From contig NZ_VDDA01000022.1 in assembly GCF_006151805.1 (NCBI RefSeq), forward strand, positions 1 through 64,000: a stretch of DNA of 64,000 bases, written 5' to 3'. Both the position numbers and the translations under genes were made by a program. The stretch is from Methylobacterium terricola. GTDB lineage: Bacteria; Pseudomonadota; Alphaproteobacteria; Rhizobiales; Beijerinckiaceae. Shown here piece after piece: positions 1 to 9,527 of the stretch. Each line of letters begins with the position of its first letter. The stretch's first letter is position 1. The notes under the pieces were generated by a model that was not told where the DNA came from, searched no databases, and saw only the letters and a list, made by a program, of their open reading frames with translations.

Positions 1-147
1 GCCGCCGGTGACCGAGACGGCGTCGATGGTCTCGGTGCGCAGCTCGGCGGCGAGCTGCGTCAGGTCGCTCTCGGGCAGCTGGCGCAGGTCCGCGGGAACG
101 CGGACGCGGTCGAGGAGGGGAAGGTTGAGCGGTGACACCGGAGCCAT
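1..147 (-). CDS. dxs: 1-deoxy-D-xylulose-5-phosphate synthase, N-terminal fragment
   Basis: Only the first 49 codons lie in the window; the gene continues past base 1. The start is an ATG at 147. The N-terminus ([19 protein letters not shown], then [16 protein letters not shown]) matches the conserved beginning of DXS. This thiamine-diphosphate enzyme condenses pyruvate and glyceraldehyde 3-phosphate in the first step of the MEP isoprenoid pathway, in the cytoplasm. It follows xseB by 60 bp in the same direction. In many proteobacteria ispA sits between xseB and dxs; here it is absent. The identification rests on the N-terminus only, but that segment is very characteristic. Confidence 0.9.
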   Translation of the reverse strand, partial: MAPVSPLNLPLLDRVRVPADLRQLPESDLTQLAAELRTETIDAVSVTGG

Positions 148-207
148 CCTCACGTCCGGAAGGAGAGACCCCGCCGCCGGATGCCGGGGCGGGAAGAATG
201 GGAGCGA

Positions 208-498
208 TCAGGCGACATCGAGCGGCGCGGTCCCGGCGGCGCGTCCGTCCGCCCCGAGCGTGATGCGCTGGATGCGCGCCTCGGCGCGCTGCAGCAGCGT
301 CTCGCAGTGGCGCTTGAGGGCCTCGCCGCGCTCGTAGATCGCGACGGATTCGTCGAGCGGCACGTTGCCCTGTTCCAGGCGCTGAACGATGCCCTCGAGT
401 TCCTCGAGGGCCTTCTCGAACGGCAGATCCGCGGTTCCGGTCGGGCCGGCGGGTGCGGAGACGGCCGCGCGGCTGGCTTCGGACCGGGCTGCGGACAT
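208..498 (-). CDS. xseB: Exodeoxyribonuclease VII small subunit
   Basis: A 96-residue protein with the XseB core ([19 protein letters not shown], residues about 26-44, then a second helix with [16 protein letters not shown]). It forms the small helical subunit of exonuclease VII, which degrades single-stranded DNA with XseA. Length is typical once the alanine-rich ends are discounted. It lies 60 bp upstream of dxs in the same direction, a common proteobacterial pairing, so the two are probably co-transcribed. xseA is not in the window. Confidence 0.93.
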   Translation of the reverse strand: MSAARSEASRAAVSAPAGPTGTADLPFEKALEELEGIVQRLEQGNVPLDESVAIYERGEALKRHCETLLQRAEARIQRITLGADGRAAGTAPLDVA

Positions 499-639
499 GC
501 GCTACTATGCTCCCATGATGAGCGTTGGGTTATGGCGAGTGAGGTCGCACGAAACAACCCTCCGGCGGCGCCGCAGGGCGCCGGGAGCACCACTCGGTGC
601 CCGTTTGCGCGCCAGGGCTGCCTTTCGGCCACAGTGGAA

Positions 640-1152
640 TCAGTCAATGGTGACGCTGAACGGCTCACCCTCGAAGGCGTCCGCACCGCGGCCGATCGCC
701 GCGATCGCCGCCGCCATCCGGCCGTCGCGCCCGAGGAGGGCATCCGCCACCGCGACGAGGCGCCGGTTCGGCGTCGCCGACGGCGAGGCCTCGCGTAGCT
801 CACGGGCGATCTCGGCCTCGTCCCGGTCCGGCCGCAGGGCGCAGGTCGCGATGAAGGCGGCGGCGGTCGAACGGCTGATGCCGGCATAGCAGTGGATCAC
901 CAGGGGCTGCTCCCGGCCCCATGCGCGCACGAAGTCGATGAGACGCCGGACATGCACCTCGTCGGGCAGGACGTGGCCGTCGAGGGCATCGGTGATGTCG
1001 CTGATGCCGACGAACAGGTGGTCGGTTTCGGCGACGCTCGGCGGCCGGGTCACCGGCGTGCCGACGTTGATCAGCGTCACCACGTGGCGCGCGCCCGTCT
1101 CCGCGACGGTCTCGGGCAGGCGGGACAGGGCGCAGACGTGCAGGGTCGGCAT
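640..1152 (-). CDS. Protein tyrosine phosphatase-like protein (CX5R family)
   Basis: A 170-residue cytoplasmic protein with the cysteine phosphatase signature HCYAGISRS: catalytic Cys88 and Arg94 fit the CX5R P-loop. An upstream aspartate-rich stretch (SDITDALDGH, 51-60) could supply the general acid. Proteins of this type in alphaproteobacteria are usually annotated as tyrosine phosphatases or phosphatase-like proteins; the substrate is unknown. The gene ends a probable operon with tag and the HD hydrolase, 32 bp upstream. The fold assignment is secure; the physiological role is not. Confidence 0.8.
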   Translation of the reverse strand: MPTLHVCALSRLPETVAETGARHVVTLINVGTPVTRPPSVAETDHLFVGISDITDALDGHVLPDEVHVRRLIDFVRAWGREQPLVIHCYAGISRSTAAAFIATCALRPDRDEAEIARELREASPSATPNRRLVAVADALLGRDGRMAAAIAAIGRGADAFEGEPFSVTID

Positions 1153-1184
1153 GGTGGCGGAGGATCCTTCTCGATGAGGCCGTT

Positions 1185-1799
1185 CTATGAGGCCGCGGCC
1201 GGGTGCATCGCCTCGGCGAGGGCGTGGAAGCGGGCGAGGAAGGCACCCTGCGCCTCGGCGGTCGGCCAGGGGTCCAGGAGGGCATCGAGGGCGATGTCGA
1301 GGCGGTCGGGCTTGCCGAAGACCCGCCCGGCCTCGGCTTGCGAGAACCCTGCCAGCCGGGTCGCCTCCAGGTAGGCGCTGAGGCGGTCGGCGCGCTTGAT
1401 CAGCCGCTGCATCGCCGCGCTCGGCTCCGGGGTCAGGCCGAAGCGCAGGCGGATCGCCGCCAGCAAGCGGTTCTCCACCGCCTTGTAGGAATGGCCGATC
1501 GCCGCCTTGAACGGCGAGATGATGTCGCCGATCACGTATTCGGGCGCATCGTGCAGCAGCAATTCGAGACGACCGGCCGCATGGGTCGCCGGCTCGAAGG
1601 CGCCGCCGATCGCCTCGACCAGCAGCGCGTGCTGGGCGACCGAGAAGACGTGCGGGCCGGCCGTCTGGCCGTTCCAGCGCGCCACCCGGGCAAGGCCGTG
1701 GGCGATGTCGACGATCTCGACGTCGAGCGGTGACGGGTCGAGGAGGTCGAGGCGGCGCCCCGACAGCATGCGCTGCCAGGCGCGAGGCTGGCTGCTCAT
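1185..1799 (-). CDS. HD-domain hydrolase, YfbR-like
   Basis: A 204-residue HD-domain protein. Metal-ligand candidates are His57 (SVAQHALL), the His83-Asp84 doublet in LLHDAPEYVIGD, and Asp138 in KRADRLSAYLEA, the spacing of the YfbR 5'-deoxynucleotidase group. Such enzymes dephosphorylate deoxyribonucleoside monophosphates, though the precise substrate here is inferred. The ATG at 1799 overlaps the TGA of tag (ATGA), which indicates translational coupling and fixes the start even though the frame stays open further upstream. Pairing with a DNA glycosylase gene suggests a nucleotide or DNA maintenance context. Confidence 0.82.
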   Translation of the reverse strand: MSSQPRAWQRMLSGRRLDLLDPSPLDVEIVDIAHGLARVARWNGQTAGPHVFSVAQHALLVEAIGGAFEPATHAAGRLELLLHDAPEYVIGDIISPFKAAIGHSYKAVENRLLAAIRLRFGLTPEPSAAMQRLIKRADRLSAYLEATRLAGFSQAEAGRVFGKPDRLDIALDALLDPWPTAEAQGAFLARFHALAEAMHPAAAS

Positions 1800-2425
1800 C
1801 GCGGCACCCCGAGGCCGCCCGGGCCCGGCAGGGCGGCGCACGGGCCGTGGCGGCAGCAGCCGACGAGGTGGTCGTTGATCATGCCGACCGCCTGCATGAA
1901 GGCGTAGACGATGGTCGGGCCGCAGAAGCCGAAGCCTTCCGCCTTGAGCGCCTTCGACATCGCCCGCGAGACCGCGCTCTCGGTCGGAATCTCGGCCCGG
2001 GTCGCCGGGCCCGGCTGGAGCGGGCGCCCGTCGACGAAGTCCCACAGGAAGGCGGCGAAGCCGGGCCCGCGTTCCTGGATCGCCAGGTAGGCGCGCGCGC
2101 TGCGGATCGTCGCCTCGATCTTGGCGCGGTTGCGGATGATGCCGGTGTCCCGCATCAGCGCCTCGACCTCGGCGGGCCCGAACCGTGCGATCGCCTCCGG
2201 CTCGAACTCCGCGAAGGCGCGGCGAAAGCCGTCGCGACGGCGCAGGATGGTGATCCAGGACAGGCCGGCCTGGAAGCCGTCGAGGATCAGCTTCTCGTAG
2301 AGCGCGCGGTCGTCCTGCTCCGGTACGCCCCACTCGGTGTCGTGGTAGGCGACGTAGAGCGGGTCGGTGCCCGGCCACCAGCAGCGCTGGCGGCCGTCGT
2401 CATGCAGGATCAATCCGGTCGACAT
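1796..2425 (-). CDS. tag: DNA-3-methyladenine glycosylase I
   Basis: A 209-residue Tag protein that excises 3-methyladenine from alkylated DNA to start base excision repair. The N-terminal block with CWWPGTDPLYVAYHDTEWG and the C-terminal HLVGCC block supply the zinc snap seen in E. coli Tag: Cys15, His28, His186 and Cys190. The central ITILRRRDGFRRAF region is typical of the family. It lies 36 bp downstream of serB and overlaps the HD hydrolase by four bases. Length and all key residues are intact. Confidence 0.95.
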   Translation of the reverse strand: MSTGLILHDDGRQRCWWPGTDPLYVAYHDTEWGVPEQDDRALYEKLILDGFQAGLSWITILRRRDGFRRAFAEFEPEAIARFGPAEVEALMRDTGIIRNRAKIEATIRSARAYLAIQERGPGFAAFLWDFVDGRPLQPGPATRAEIPTESAVSRAMSKALKAEGFGFCGPTIVYAFMQAVGMINDHLVGCCRHGPCAALPGPGGLGVPR

Positions 2426-2461
2426 CCGGTGTCGTGTAGCGGTGCAGGGGCGGAACGCAAC

Positions 2462-3358
2462 CTACTCCACGAACTCGGCCGCCGCGAAGCCCTGCAGGTA
2501 GAGCAACCCGGTCAGGTCGCCGTGATCGATCCGGGCATGGGCCACGGCGGCGACCGCGGGCTTGGCGCGGAACGCCACGCCGAGACCCGCCTCCTCCAGC
2601 ATCGCGAGGTCGTTGGCGCCGTCGCCGACCGCCAGGGTCTCGGCCGGGTCGAGGCCGAAGCGGGTGCGCAGCTCGACCAGCGCGGCACGCTTGGCGTCGC
2701 GCCCCACGATCGGCTCCGCCACGGCGCCGGCGAGCGTGTCGTCCTCGGTTTCGAGCACGTTCGAGCGGTGCTCGTCGAAGCCGATGAGTGCGGCCACCGG
2801 CCCGGTGAACAGGGTGAAGCCGCCGGAGACCAGGGCCGTGTAGGCGCCGTGGGCCTTCAGGGTCCGCACCAAGGTGCGCCCGCCCGGCGTCAGGGTGATG
2901 CGCTCGGCGATCACCTCGCCGATGGCCTTCAGGGGCAGCCCCTTGAGCAGGGCGACGCGCTCGCGCAGGGCCGGCTCGAAGGCGATCTCGCCGCGCATCG
3001 CCCGCTCGGTGATCGCCGCGACGTGCTCCTTCAGCCCGACCTGATCGGCAAGCTCGTCGATGCATTCCTGGCCGATCATGGTCGAATCCATGTCGGCGAG
3101 GAACAGGCGCTTGCGCCGATGCGGGCCCATGACCTGGACCGCGACGTCGATCGGCTCGCCCTGGAACGCATGCCGCAGGCGCTCGGCGAGGCCCTGGGCG
3201 GCGGCGGGTGCGCCCTCCGCCAGGATCTCGGCCGCGACCTCGCCGTGCAGGATGCGGGGCTGATGGTCGGTCGCCAGCAGCGCCCTCGCCTCGGCCAGCA
3301 CCGCGTCGGTGATGGCGGGGCGCTCCGGGTTTGCTATCAGGGTGGCGACCAGGGTCAT
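2462..3358 (-). CDS. serB: Phosphoserine phosphatase
   Basis: A 298-residue haloacid-dehalogenase phosphatase that completes serine biosynthesis by hydrolysing O-phospho-L-serine. The nucleophile motif is DMDST (89-93, with Asp89 and Asp91), followed by SGGFT and the metal-binding [10 protein letters not shown] loop near the C-terminus. The first 80 residues form the ACT-like N-terminal region usual in SerB. It diverges from miaA across a 59-bp gap that must hold both promoters, and it heads a leftward operon with tag. Confidence 0.95.
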   Translation of the reverse strand: MTLVATLIANPERPAITDAVLAEARALLATDHQPRILHGEVAAEILAEGAPAAAQGLAERLRHAFQGEPIDVAVQVMGPHRRKRLFLADMDSTMIGQECIDELADQVGLKEHVAAITERAMRGEIAFEPALRERVALLKGLPLKAIGEVIAERITLTPGGRTLVRTLKAHGAYTALVSGGFTLFTGPVAALIGFDEHRSNVLETEDDTLAGAVAEPIVGRDAKRAALVELRTRFGLDPAETLAVGDGANDLAMLEEAGLGVAFRAKPAVAAVAHARIDHGDLTGLLYLQGFAAAEFVE

Positions 3359-3417
3359 CGGGGCTCTCGGGCTCGGCTCAGGCGGCGCGTCCCGCCCACG
3401 CGTGGAGGGGGGCAGGC

Positions 3418-4350
3418 ATGGACGGGCGGGTTCGGGCGATCCTCATCGCAGGGCCGACCGCCTCGGGCAAGTCGGCGCTGGCGCTGGCGTTGGCCCGCCG
3501 GCATCGCGGCGTCGTGATCAACGCCGATTCGATGCAGGTCTACCGCGACCTGCATCGCCTGACGGCGCGGCCGAGCGCGGAGGAGGAGGGGCTGGCGCCC
3601 CATCGCCTGTACGGCACGGTCGACGGGGCGGTGAACTTTTCCGTCGGTCATTACCTCGCGGAGTCCGGCGCCCTGTTGCGCGAGGCCTGGGCGGCGGACC
3701 GCCTCCCGATCGTGGTGGGGGGCACCGGCCTCTACTTCATGGGCCTGACCGAGGGGCTGTCGGAGATTCCGCCGGTGCCGGAGACGGTGCGGGCCGAGGT
3801 GCGGGCCGGGGCCGAGGGACGCGAGACCCCGGCCCTGCACGCCGCCCTCGCCGGCCGCGACCCTGACAGTGCCGCCCGCCTCGACCCCCACGACCGCCTG
3901 CGGGTGCTGCGGGCCCTCGAAGTCCTGGCCGCGACGGGGCGTCCGATCGCCGATTTCCACGCCGCACGCCGTCCGGGCCCGCTCACCGGTCTGCCCTGCC
4001 GCAAGCTGTTCCTCACCCCCGACCGCGAGGTCTTGCGGGCCCGGATCGACGCCCGTTTCCTCGCCATGATGGCGGCCGGAGCCCTCGACGAGGTGCGGGC
4101 GCTGGCCGCCCGCGGTCTCGATCCGATGCTGCCGGTGATGCGTGCCCATGGCGTGCCGGGGCTGATCGCGCATCTGCGGGGCGAGGTCTCGTACGACGAG
4201 GCCGTCGCCCGGGGCCAAGCGGATACGCGGCGTTACGCCAAGCGGCAGGTGACGTGGTTCCGGCACCAGGCGGGGGCGGACTGGACGTGGGTGGCGCCGG
4301 AGGCCGCGATGGCGGGGGTGGAGGCGGGATTGTGGGCGGGGACGGACTGA
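3418..4350 (+). CDS. miaA: tRNA dimethylallyltransferase
   Basis: A 310-residue MiaA, which transfers a dimethylallyl group to adenosine 37 of tRNAs reading UNN codons. It carries the P-loop GPTASGKS (12-19) and the DSMQVYRDL motif (37-45). The ATG at 3418 was chosen because [19 protein letters not shown] is the usual distance from the P-loop; the open frame extends 29 codons upstream but without family similarity. It is divergent from serB and convergent with the 692-residue membrane protein gene, 238 bp away. The gap between them holds no supported gene. Confidence 0.95.
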   Translation: MDGRVRAILIAGPTASGKSALALALARRHRGVVINADSMQVYRDLHRLTARPSAEEEGLAPHRLYGTVDGAVNFSVGHYLAESGALLREAWAADRLPIVVGGTGLYFMGLTEGLSEIPPVPETVRAEVRAGAEGRETPALHAALAGRDPDSAARLDPHDRLRVLRALEVLAATGRPIADFHAARRPGPLTGLPCRKLFLTPDREVLRARIDARFLAMMAAGALDEVRALAARGLDPMLPVMRAHGVPGLIAHLRGEVSYDEAVARGQADTRRYAKRQVTWFRHQAGADWTWVAPEAAMAGVEAGLWAGTD

Positions 4351-4588
4351 CGGCACGGTCCTCTCGCCGAACCCGGGCCGGATTTCGAACGAGAGCATTC
4401 CCTCGTCAGGGACGGCCTCGTGACGGTGTCGCGGAAAGCCGGCGGACGTGACCGCCTTTCACCCGGTATCGCAGTCGGTTGGCGAGGTTTCTTGAGAGCC
4501 GCTGTCAGGCAGCGTCAACGAGGCGCGGGATCGTCGACCAGGATGAGCCGACGGCGACAAGCTCTTGAGAGACAAGCCTGGTCATCCT

Positions 4589-6667
4589 TCACACCCGCCC
4601 TCGCCGCCCCTCCACCAGCCACATCGCCAGCACCGCCGCCGCCAGCGCCGCCAGGGCCGCGAGGCCGAGGCCGAGCGGATACACCGACACACCCCGGACC
4701 ACGGCGCTGTCGCTCGGGCGGAACCCGATCCAGTCCGAACCGGAGAGCCGGCCGGAGCGGGCGATCTGGAGCCGCGGAATGGCGAGCCCGCCGCTGGCCT
4801 CGGCGAGGCGGCGCACCGAACCGCCGCTGGTTTCGGCGATGCCGCGCAGGCGCTCGGTGTCGCTGAACACGTCGACCAGCTCGCGCGGGTTGGCCGGGCC
4901 GACGCTCACGAAGGCCACGAGCGGGCCGGCTCGCAGGGTGTGCAGCCCGAGCTCGTCGGCCTCGAAGGTGGCGGTGAACAGGCCGGGCTTGTCGGGGTTC
5001 AGCGTCAGGGTGCGGGCCTTGCCGCTCGGCGCCGTCACGGTGACCGGGTCGGCGGTGTCGCCCATGGTCTGGCGCTCGACCCGGACCTCGCGGCCGTGGC
5101 CGGTGGCGCTGGCCCGCAGCGCCTCCTCCTCCAGGGCCGGCTCCTTCATCAGCCAATGGCCGAGGCGACGCAGCAGGTCGAGATGCGGCCCGCCTTCCTG
5201 GTAGCCCCGGGCCCAGAGCCAGGCATGGTCGGAGAGCAGCAGCGCCACCCGGCCCTTCTCCTCGCGGGACAAAGCCAGCAGCGGCTGCGACTCGGCGCCG
5301 GCCATGATCGGGGTCACACCGGGCCGGACCTCGGCGCCGATCAGGCGCAGCCAGTCGCCCCAGGCCGGGGGCGAGGCCTCGGAGCCCGGCAGGTCGCGGG
5401 TGACGGGGTGGCGCTGGCCGCTGTTGGTCAACGCCGCCTTGTAGGGCCGCTCGATCACCCGTCCGTTCGGCTCGCCCGGCAGGATCGCGGCGAGCCGCGT
5501 GCGGGCGAGGCTGGCAGCGGAGGCGAATTCCGGCCCTGCGGCGATCAGCAGCGCCCCGCCCTCGCGCACGTAGCGGACGATGTTGTCGAAGTAGCTCGAC
5601 GGCAGCACGCTCTGGTTGGCGTAGCGGTCGAAGATGATGAGGTCGAAATCCTTGATCTTCTGCTGGAACAGCTCGCGGGTCGGAAAGGCGATCAGCGACA
5701 GTTCGGAGATCGGGGTGCCGTCCTGCTTCTCCGGCGGGCGCAGGATGGTGAAGTGGACGAGATCGACGTTGGCGTCGGACTTGAGCAGGTTGCGCCAGGT
5801 GCGCTCGCCAGCATGGGGCTCGCCCGAGACGAGCAGCACCCTGAGCTTCTCGCGGATGCCCTCGATCGGCAGCACGGCACGGTTGTTGGCGGTGGTCAGC
5901 TCACCCGGCAGCGCCTCGGCCTCGATCTCGACGACGTTGGGCCCGCCATGCTCGACCCGCAGGGTCAGGTTGAAGGGCTGGCCGGTGCGCACGGATTGGC
6001 GCGTCACCTCCTCGCCGTCGCGGCGCACCGTGACCACCGCCGAGCCGGTGCCGCCGCGCTCCATCACCTCGGCCCGGATGGTCTGGTCGCGCCCGACGAT
6101 GCCGAAGCGCGGCGCCTCGATCAGGCGGATCTGCCGGTCGCGCTCGTCGGGCCGGCCGGTGACCAGCACGTGGAGCGGCGCCTTGAAACTCGCCGAGGCG
6201 AGGTTCGCCGGAACGTCGTGGACGACGCCGTCGGTCAGCATCACGACGCCGGCCAGACGATCGGGCGGCACGTCGGCGAGCGCGCTGGACAGGGCCGTGA
6301 ACAGCCGTGTGCCCTCGTCGCCACCCGTCTCCGGCACCTCGACGAAGCGCGGCTCGATCTCGGTGAGCGTGCCGAGGCGCCGCTGCAGCTCGGCCCGAAC
6401 CCGGTCGGTCATCGCCGGCCGGTCGCCGAGGCTCTGCGAGCCCGAACGGTCGACCACCACCGCAACCACGTCCTTCACCGGCTCGCGCTCCTCCTGGACC
6501 AGCGAGGGATTGGCGAGCGCCAGCAGCACCAGGGCGAGGACGAGGACGCGGAGCAGGGCCACCGGCCCGCGGGCGAGGACCGCGACGGCGGCGAGAACCG
6601 CGGTGAGCCCGCCCAGGGCCCAGAGGATCGGCACGGGGACGAGCGGGGCGAGGCTGAGACTCAGCAT
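4589..6667 (-). CDS. Membrane protein of a MoxR/DUF58 cluster (VWA and glutamine-amidotransferase-like)
   Basis: A 692-residue protein with two hydrophobic segments in the first 60 residues, a vWA-like MIDAS candidate (VVVDRSGSQS, about 70-79), a long extracytoplasmic region, and one C-terminal membrane helix ending in a short basic tail (EGRRGRV). The middle part, with a LIIFDRYANQ segment, resembles the class-I glutamine-amidotransferase-like domain found in such proteins; no catalytic triad was confirmed. It is the last gene of a four-gene leftward unit after moxR, DUF58 and DUF4159 genes. By family analogy the set may assemble or chaperone an envelope or metal-dependent complex. The function is unproven. 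Confidence 0.75.
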   Translation of the reverse strand: MLSLSLAPLVPVPILWALGGLTAVLAAVAVLARGPVALLRVLVLALVLLALANPSLVQEEREPVKDVVAVVVDRSGSQSLGDRPAMTDRVRAELQRRLGTLTEIEPRFVEVPETGGDEGTRLFTALSSALADVPPDRLAGVVMLTDGVVHDVPANLASASFKAPLHVLVTGRPDERDRQIRLIEAPRFGIVGRDQTIRAEVMERGGTGSAVVTVRRDGEEVTRQSVRTGQPFNLTLRVEHGGPNVVEIEAEALPGELTTANNRAVLPIEGIREKLRVLLVSGEPHAGERTWRNLLKSDANVDLVHFTILRPPEKQDGTPISELSLIAFPTRELFQQKIKDFDLIIFDRYANQSVLPSSYFDNIVRYVREGGALLIAAGPEFASAASLARTRLAAILPGEPNGRVIERPYKAALTNSGQRHPVTRDLPGSEASPPAWGDWLRLIGAEVRPGVTPIMAGAESQPLLALSREEKGRVALLLSDHAWLWARGYQEGGPHLDLLRRLGHWLMKEPALEEEALRASATGHGREVRVERQTMGDTADPVTVTAPSGKARTLTLNPDKPGLFTATFEADELGLHTLRAGPLVAFVSVGPANPRELVDVFSDTERLRGIAETSGGSVRRLAEASGGLAIPRLQIARSGRLSGSDWIGFRPSDSAVVRGVSVYPLGLGLAALAALAAAVLAMWLVEGRRGRV

Positions 6668-6695
6668 GACAGATACCGTTGTGTGATCCGATGCC

Positions 6696-9518
6696 TCACT
6701 GCCCCAACCGCTCCAGCAGCGCCGGCACGTGGACCTGATCGGCCTTGTAGTTGCCGGTGAGCGCGTACATCACGAGGTTGACGCCGCCGCGGAAGGCCAT
6801 CTCGCGCTGGCGCGGGTCGCCGCCGACAAGGGGATAGAGCGCCTCGCCGCGCCGGCCGATCGCCCAGGCGGAGGCGAGGTCGTTGCCCGTGATCACGATC
6901 GGCGAGACGCCGTCGCCGGCTCGGGCCGGACGACGCTCGCCGCCCTCGCCGACGGGCGGCAGCGCCTCGACCCAGGTCTGGCCGGTGGCGTAGCGACCGG
7001 GAAAACTGTCGACGAGGTAGAACGCCTTGGTGAGCACGTGGTCACGGGGCACCGGCTCGAGTTCCGGGACCTCCAGCGTCGCGAGCATGCGCTGGAGATA
7101 GAGCGCTTCGGGCGTCGGCGAGCCGCCCGGGCGCGCAGTCATCGCGTCGCGGGTGTCGAAGATCACCGTGCCGCCGTTCTTCATGAAGGCGTCGATGCGC
7201 CGGATCGTGTCCGCGCTCGGCAGCGGCCGGCTCGGCACGATCGGCCAGTAGATCAGCGGGTAGAAGGCGAGCTCGTCCCGGGCGGGGTCGATGCCGGCGG
7301 GCTCGCCGGGTTCGAGGGCGGTGCGGCTCGCCAGCATCTGGGTCAGGCCGGCGAGGCCGGCCCGGCTGGTCTCGTCGACGGCGGCGTCACCCGTGACCAC
7401 GTAGGCGATGCGGGTGACGAGGGCCGACTCGATGCCGTTCGGCCGGTTGGCGGCGGGCTCGGCGGCGCGTGCGGCGTCGGGCGCGGCTCCCAGCAGCAGG
7501 ACACCGAGGATCAGGGCCGCGGTCGCCGGCCGGCGGCGCAGGTGCGCCGTCATCCGCCCGAGGAAGCCGCCGAGCCACAGGCTCGCCAGGGTGTCGAGCC
7601 CCAGGAGCAGCAGGGCGGCGAGGAAGAACGGCCCGCGCAGGTCGCGGGTGCGGGCTTCTTCCAGGCCGCCGAAGCGGGCGCCGGTGAGACTCGAGAGGTC
7701 GAGGGGCTTCAACCGATCCTCCGCGGTGAGCGCGTTGACGGCCAGCCCGCCATCGGCCGGGCCGTAAAACCCCGGCGGGTGCTCGGCCGTCGCCCGTTCG
7801 GTCCAGGTCGCCGGGACCGCCCGGGCGGTGGCGGGGGGCGTCTTGAGGGCGCCGAAGCCGTCGAGGGTCAGGCGCGGGGCCAGCACCGGCGGCGGGGTGC
7901 CGGGGTTGGTGCCGGCGGTCGGCGGGGTGGTGCCGGCGAGCGCCACGACCCGGCGCAGCATGGTGACGAACAGCCCCGAGAGCGGCAGGTTCGACCAGGT
8001 GGTGTCGGCGGTGACGTGGACCAGGACCACCATGCCCTCCCCGCGCTTCGCGGCGGTGACGATCGGGGTGCCGTCCTGCAGGGCGGCCCAGGTGCGCCGG
8101 GCCAGGTCGCCGTCCGGCTCGGCCAGGATCTGGCGCCGCACGCCGATATCGGCCGGCTGCGTCAGGCCCGCGAAGGGGCTCTCGGGCGCGAATGGCGCCA
8201 GGGTGCGCGGGCTGTCCCAGGACAGGGTGCCGCCGAGCGTCCGCCCGCCGCGGCGCAGGCGCACCGGGACGAGGTCGTCGCTGCCGGCGGCAAGCCGCGG
8301 CCCGGCGAAGCGGAGCAGCAGGCCGCCCTTGTCGACGAAGGCCGAGACCCGCTCCAGGGTCGCGGGATCGAGGGCGCCGACATCGGCGAGCACCAGCACC
8401 GAGACCTGGGAATCGAGCATCTGCCCGATCGATTCGGCGACGCCGCGCCCGGGCCGGGGCTCCTGCACGTCGGCGAAGGGGGTCAGGGCGCGGGAGAGAT
8501 AATAGGTCGGCGAGAGCAGGGGCTGGGCCTGGTCGGCGGTGCCGCCGAAGACGAGGCCGACCCGGCGGCGGCGGCCGCGCTCGTCGGCGAGCACCACCGC
8601 GCCGGCCGAATGCTCGCCCGCGATCTCGAACCGCGCGATGGCGTTGCGCAGCTCGACCGGCAGGTCGAAGCGGATCTCGGCCGCGTCGGCAGTGCCGCTG
8701 AACGCGAAATTCGTCTCGGCGAGCGGCAGGCCCTTGGCGTCGAGGGCGCGCACCGTGCCGGCATCGCGCCCATTGGGCGCCGCCCGCACCACGCGGACGC
8801 CGAGCTGGCCGCCCGAGGAGTCGGGGCCGGCGAGCGCCAGGGCCGGCGGGCGCTCGGCCTTGAGCACGGTGATCGCGGCATTCGTGCGGGCGGCCGCCTG
8901 GGCAAGGGCTTTCGGGAAGGCGTCGCCCTCCGGCCCCGCCACGCCGTCATGCACCCAGACCACCGCGCTGCCCGGGTTGCGATCGAGGAAGGCGGTGAGC
9001 GCCGGCGCTTGCGCGGCACGATCCGCGAGGTGCGGCAGCGGCTCGATGGCGCGCAGGCGCTCCAGGGCGGGGCCCGGACTGGTCGCCTCCAGCGCCGACG
9101 GAGCCGAGGCGGTGGCGAGCAGGGCCACCGGCCGCCCGGCGCGGGCCGCCGCCTCGACCTCGGCGGTCGCGACGCGGACCCGGTCGCGCCAGTCCTGCGC
9201 CGCGGTGAAGCCGTTGTCGAGCACGAGGACAAGGGGCGTGCGCCCGTCGCCCGCGCCTTGCGGGCTCGGGTTCCAGACCGGTCCCGACACCGCCAGGATC
9301 AGGCAGGCGGCGGCCAGCAGGCGCAGCGCCAGCAGCCAGGGTGGCGTGCGGGCCGGTGTCTCGCGCTCCGGCAGCAGGTCGGCGAGGATCCGCAGCGGCG
9401 GGAAATCGATGCGGCGCGGCCGCGGCGGCGTCACCCGCAGCAGGTACCAGAGTGCCGGCAGGGCGAAGAGCGCCGCCAGGGCGGCGGGGGCGGCGAAGCT
9501 GAGGGGCAATCCGAACAT
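6696..9518 (-). CDS. BatA-N / DUF4159 domain membrane protein
   Basis: A 940-residue protein. The N-terminus (PAALAALFALPALWYLLRV, then a second helix around 65-85) is the two-helix BatA/aerotolerance N-terminal domain. A large periplasmic region follows, then a membrane segment near 635-655, then a signal-like hydrophobic stretch, and finally a DUF4159 domain (AFYPLIYWPIVPSRPLPSAD ... NGGTVIFDTRD). It lies 28 bp from the 692-residue gene and 9 bp after the DUF58 gene, so all belong to one transcription unit. Proteins of this family accompany MoxR ATPases; their biochemical role is unknown. Confidence 0.82.
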   Translation of the reverse strand: MFGLPLSFAAPAALAALFALPALWYLLRVTPPRPRRIDFPPLRILADLLPERETPARTPPWLLALRLLAAACLILAVSGPVWNPSPQGAGDGRTPLVLVLDNGFTAAQDWRDRVRVATAEVEAAARAGRPVALLATASAPSALEATSPGPALERLRAIEPLPHLADRAAQAPALTAFLDRNPGSAVVWVHDGVAGPEGDAFPKALAQAAARTNAAITVLKAERPPALALAGPDSSGGQLGVRVVRAAPNGRDAGTVRALDAKGLPLAETNFAFSGTADAAEIRFDLPVELRNAIARFEIAGEHSAGAVVLADERGRRRRVGLVFGGTADQAQPLLSPTYYLSRALTPFADVQEPRPGRGVAESIGQMLDSQVSVLVLADVGALDPATLERVSAFVDKGGLLLRFAGPRLAAGSDDLVPVRLRRGGRTLGGTLSWDSPRTLAPFAPESPFAGLTQPADIGVRRQILAEPDGDLARRTWAALQDGTPIVTAAKRGEGMVVLVHVTADTTWSNLPLSGLFVTMLRRVVALAGTTPPTAGTNPGTPPPVLAPRLTLDGFGALKTPPATARAVPATWTERATAEHPPGFYGPADGGLAVNALTAEDRLKPLDLSSLTGARFGGLEEARTRDLRGPFFLAALLLLGLDTLASLWLGGFLGRMTAHLRRRPATAALILGVLLLGAAPDAARAAEPAANRPNGIESALVTRIAYVVTGDAAVDETSRAGLAGLTQMLASRTALEPGEPAGIDPARDELAFYPLIYWPIVPSRPLPSADTIRRIDAFMKNGGTVIFDTRDAMTARPGGSPTPEALYLQRMLATLEVPELEPVPRDHVLTKAFYLVDSFPGRYATGQTWVEALPPVGEGGERRPARAGDGVSPIVITGNDLASAWAIGRRGEALYPLVGGDPRQREMAFRGGVNLVMYALTGNYKADQVHVPALLERLGQ

Positions 9519-9527
9519 GAGGAATCC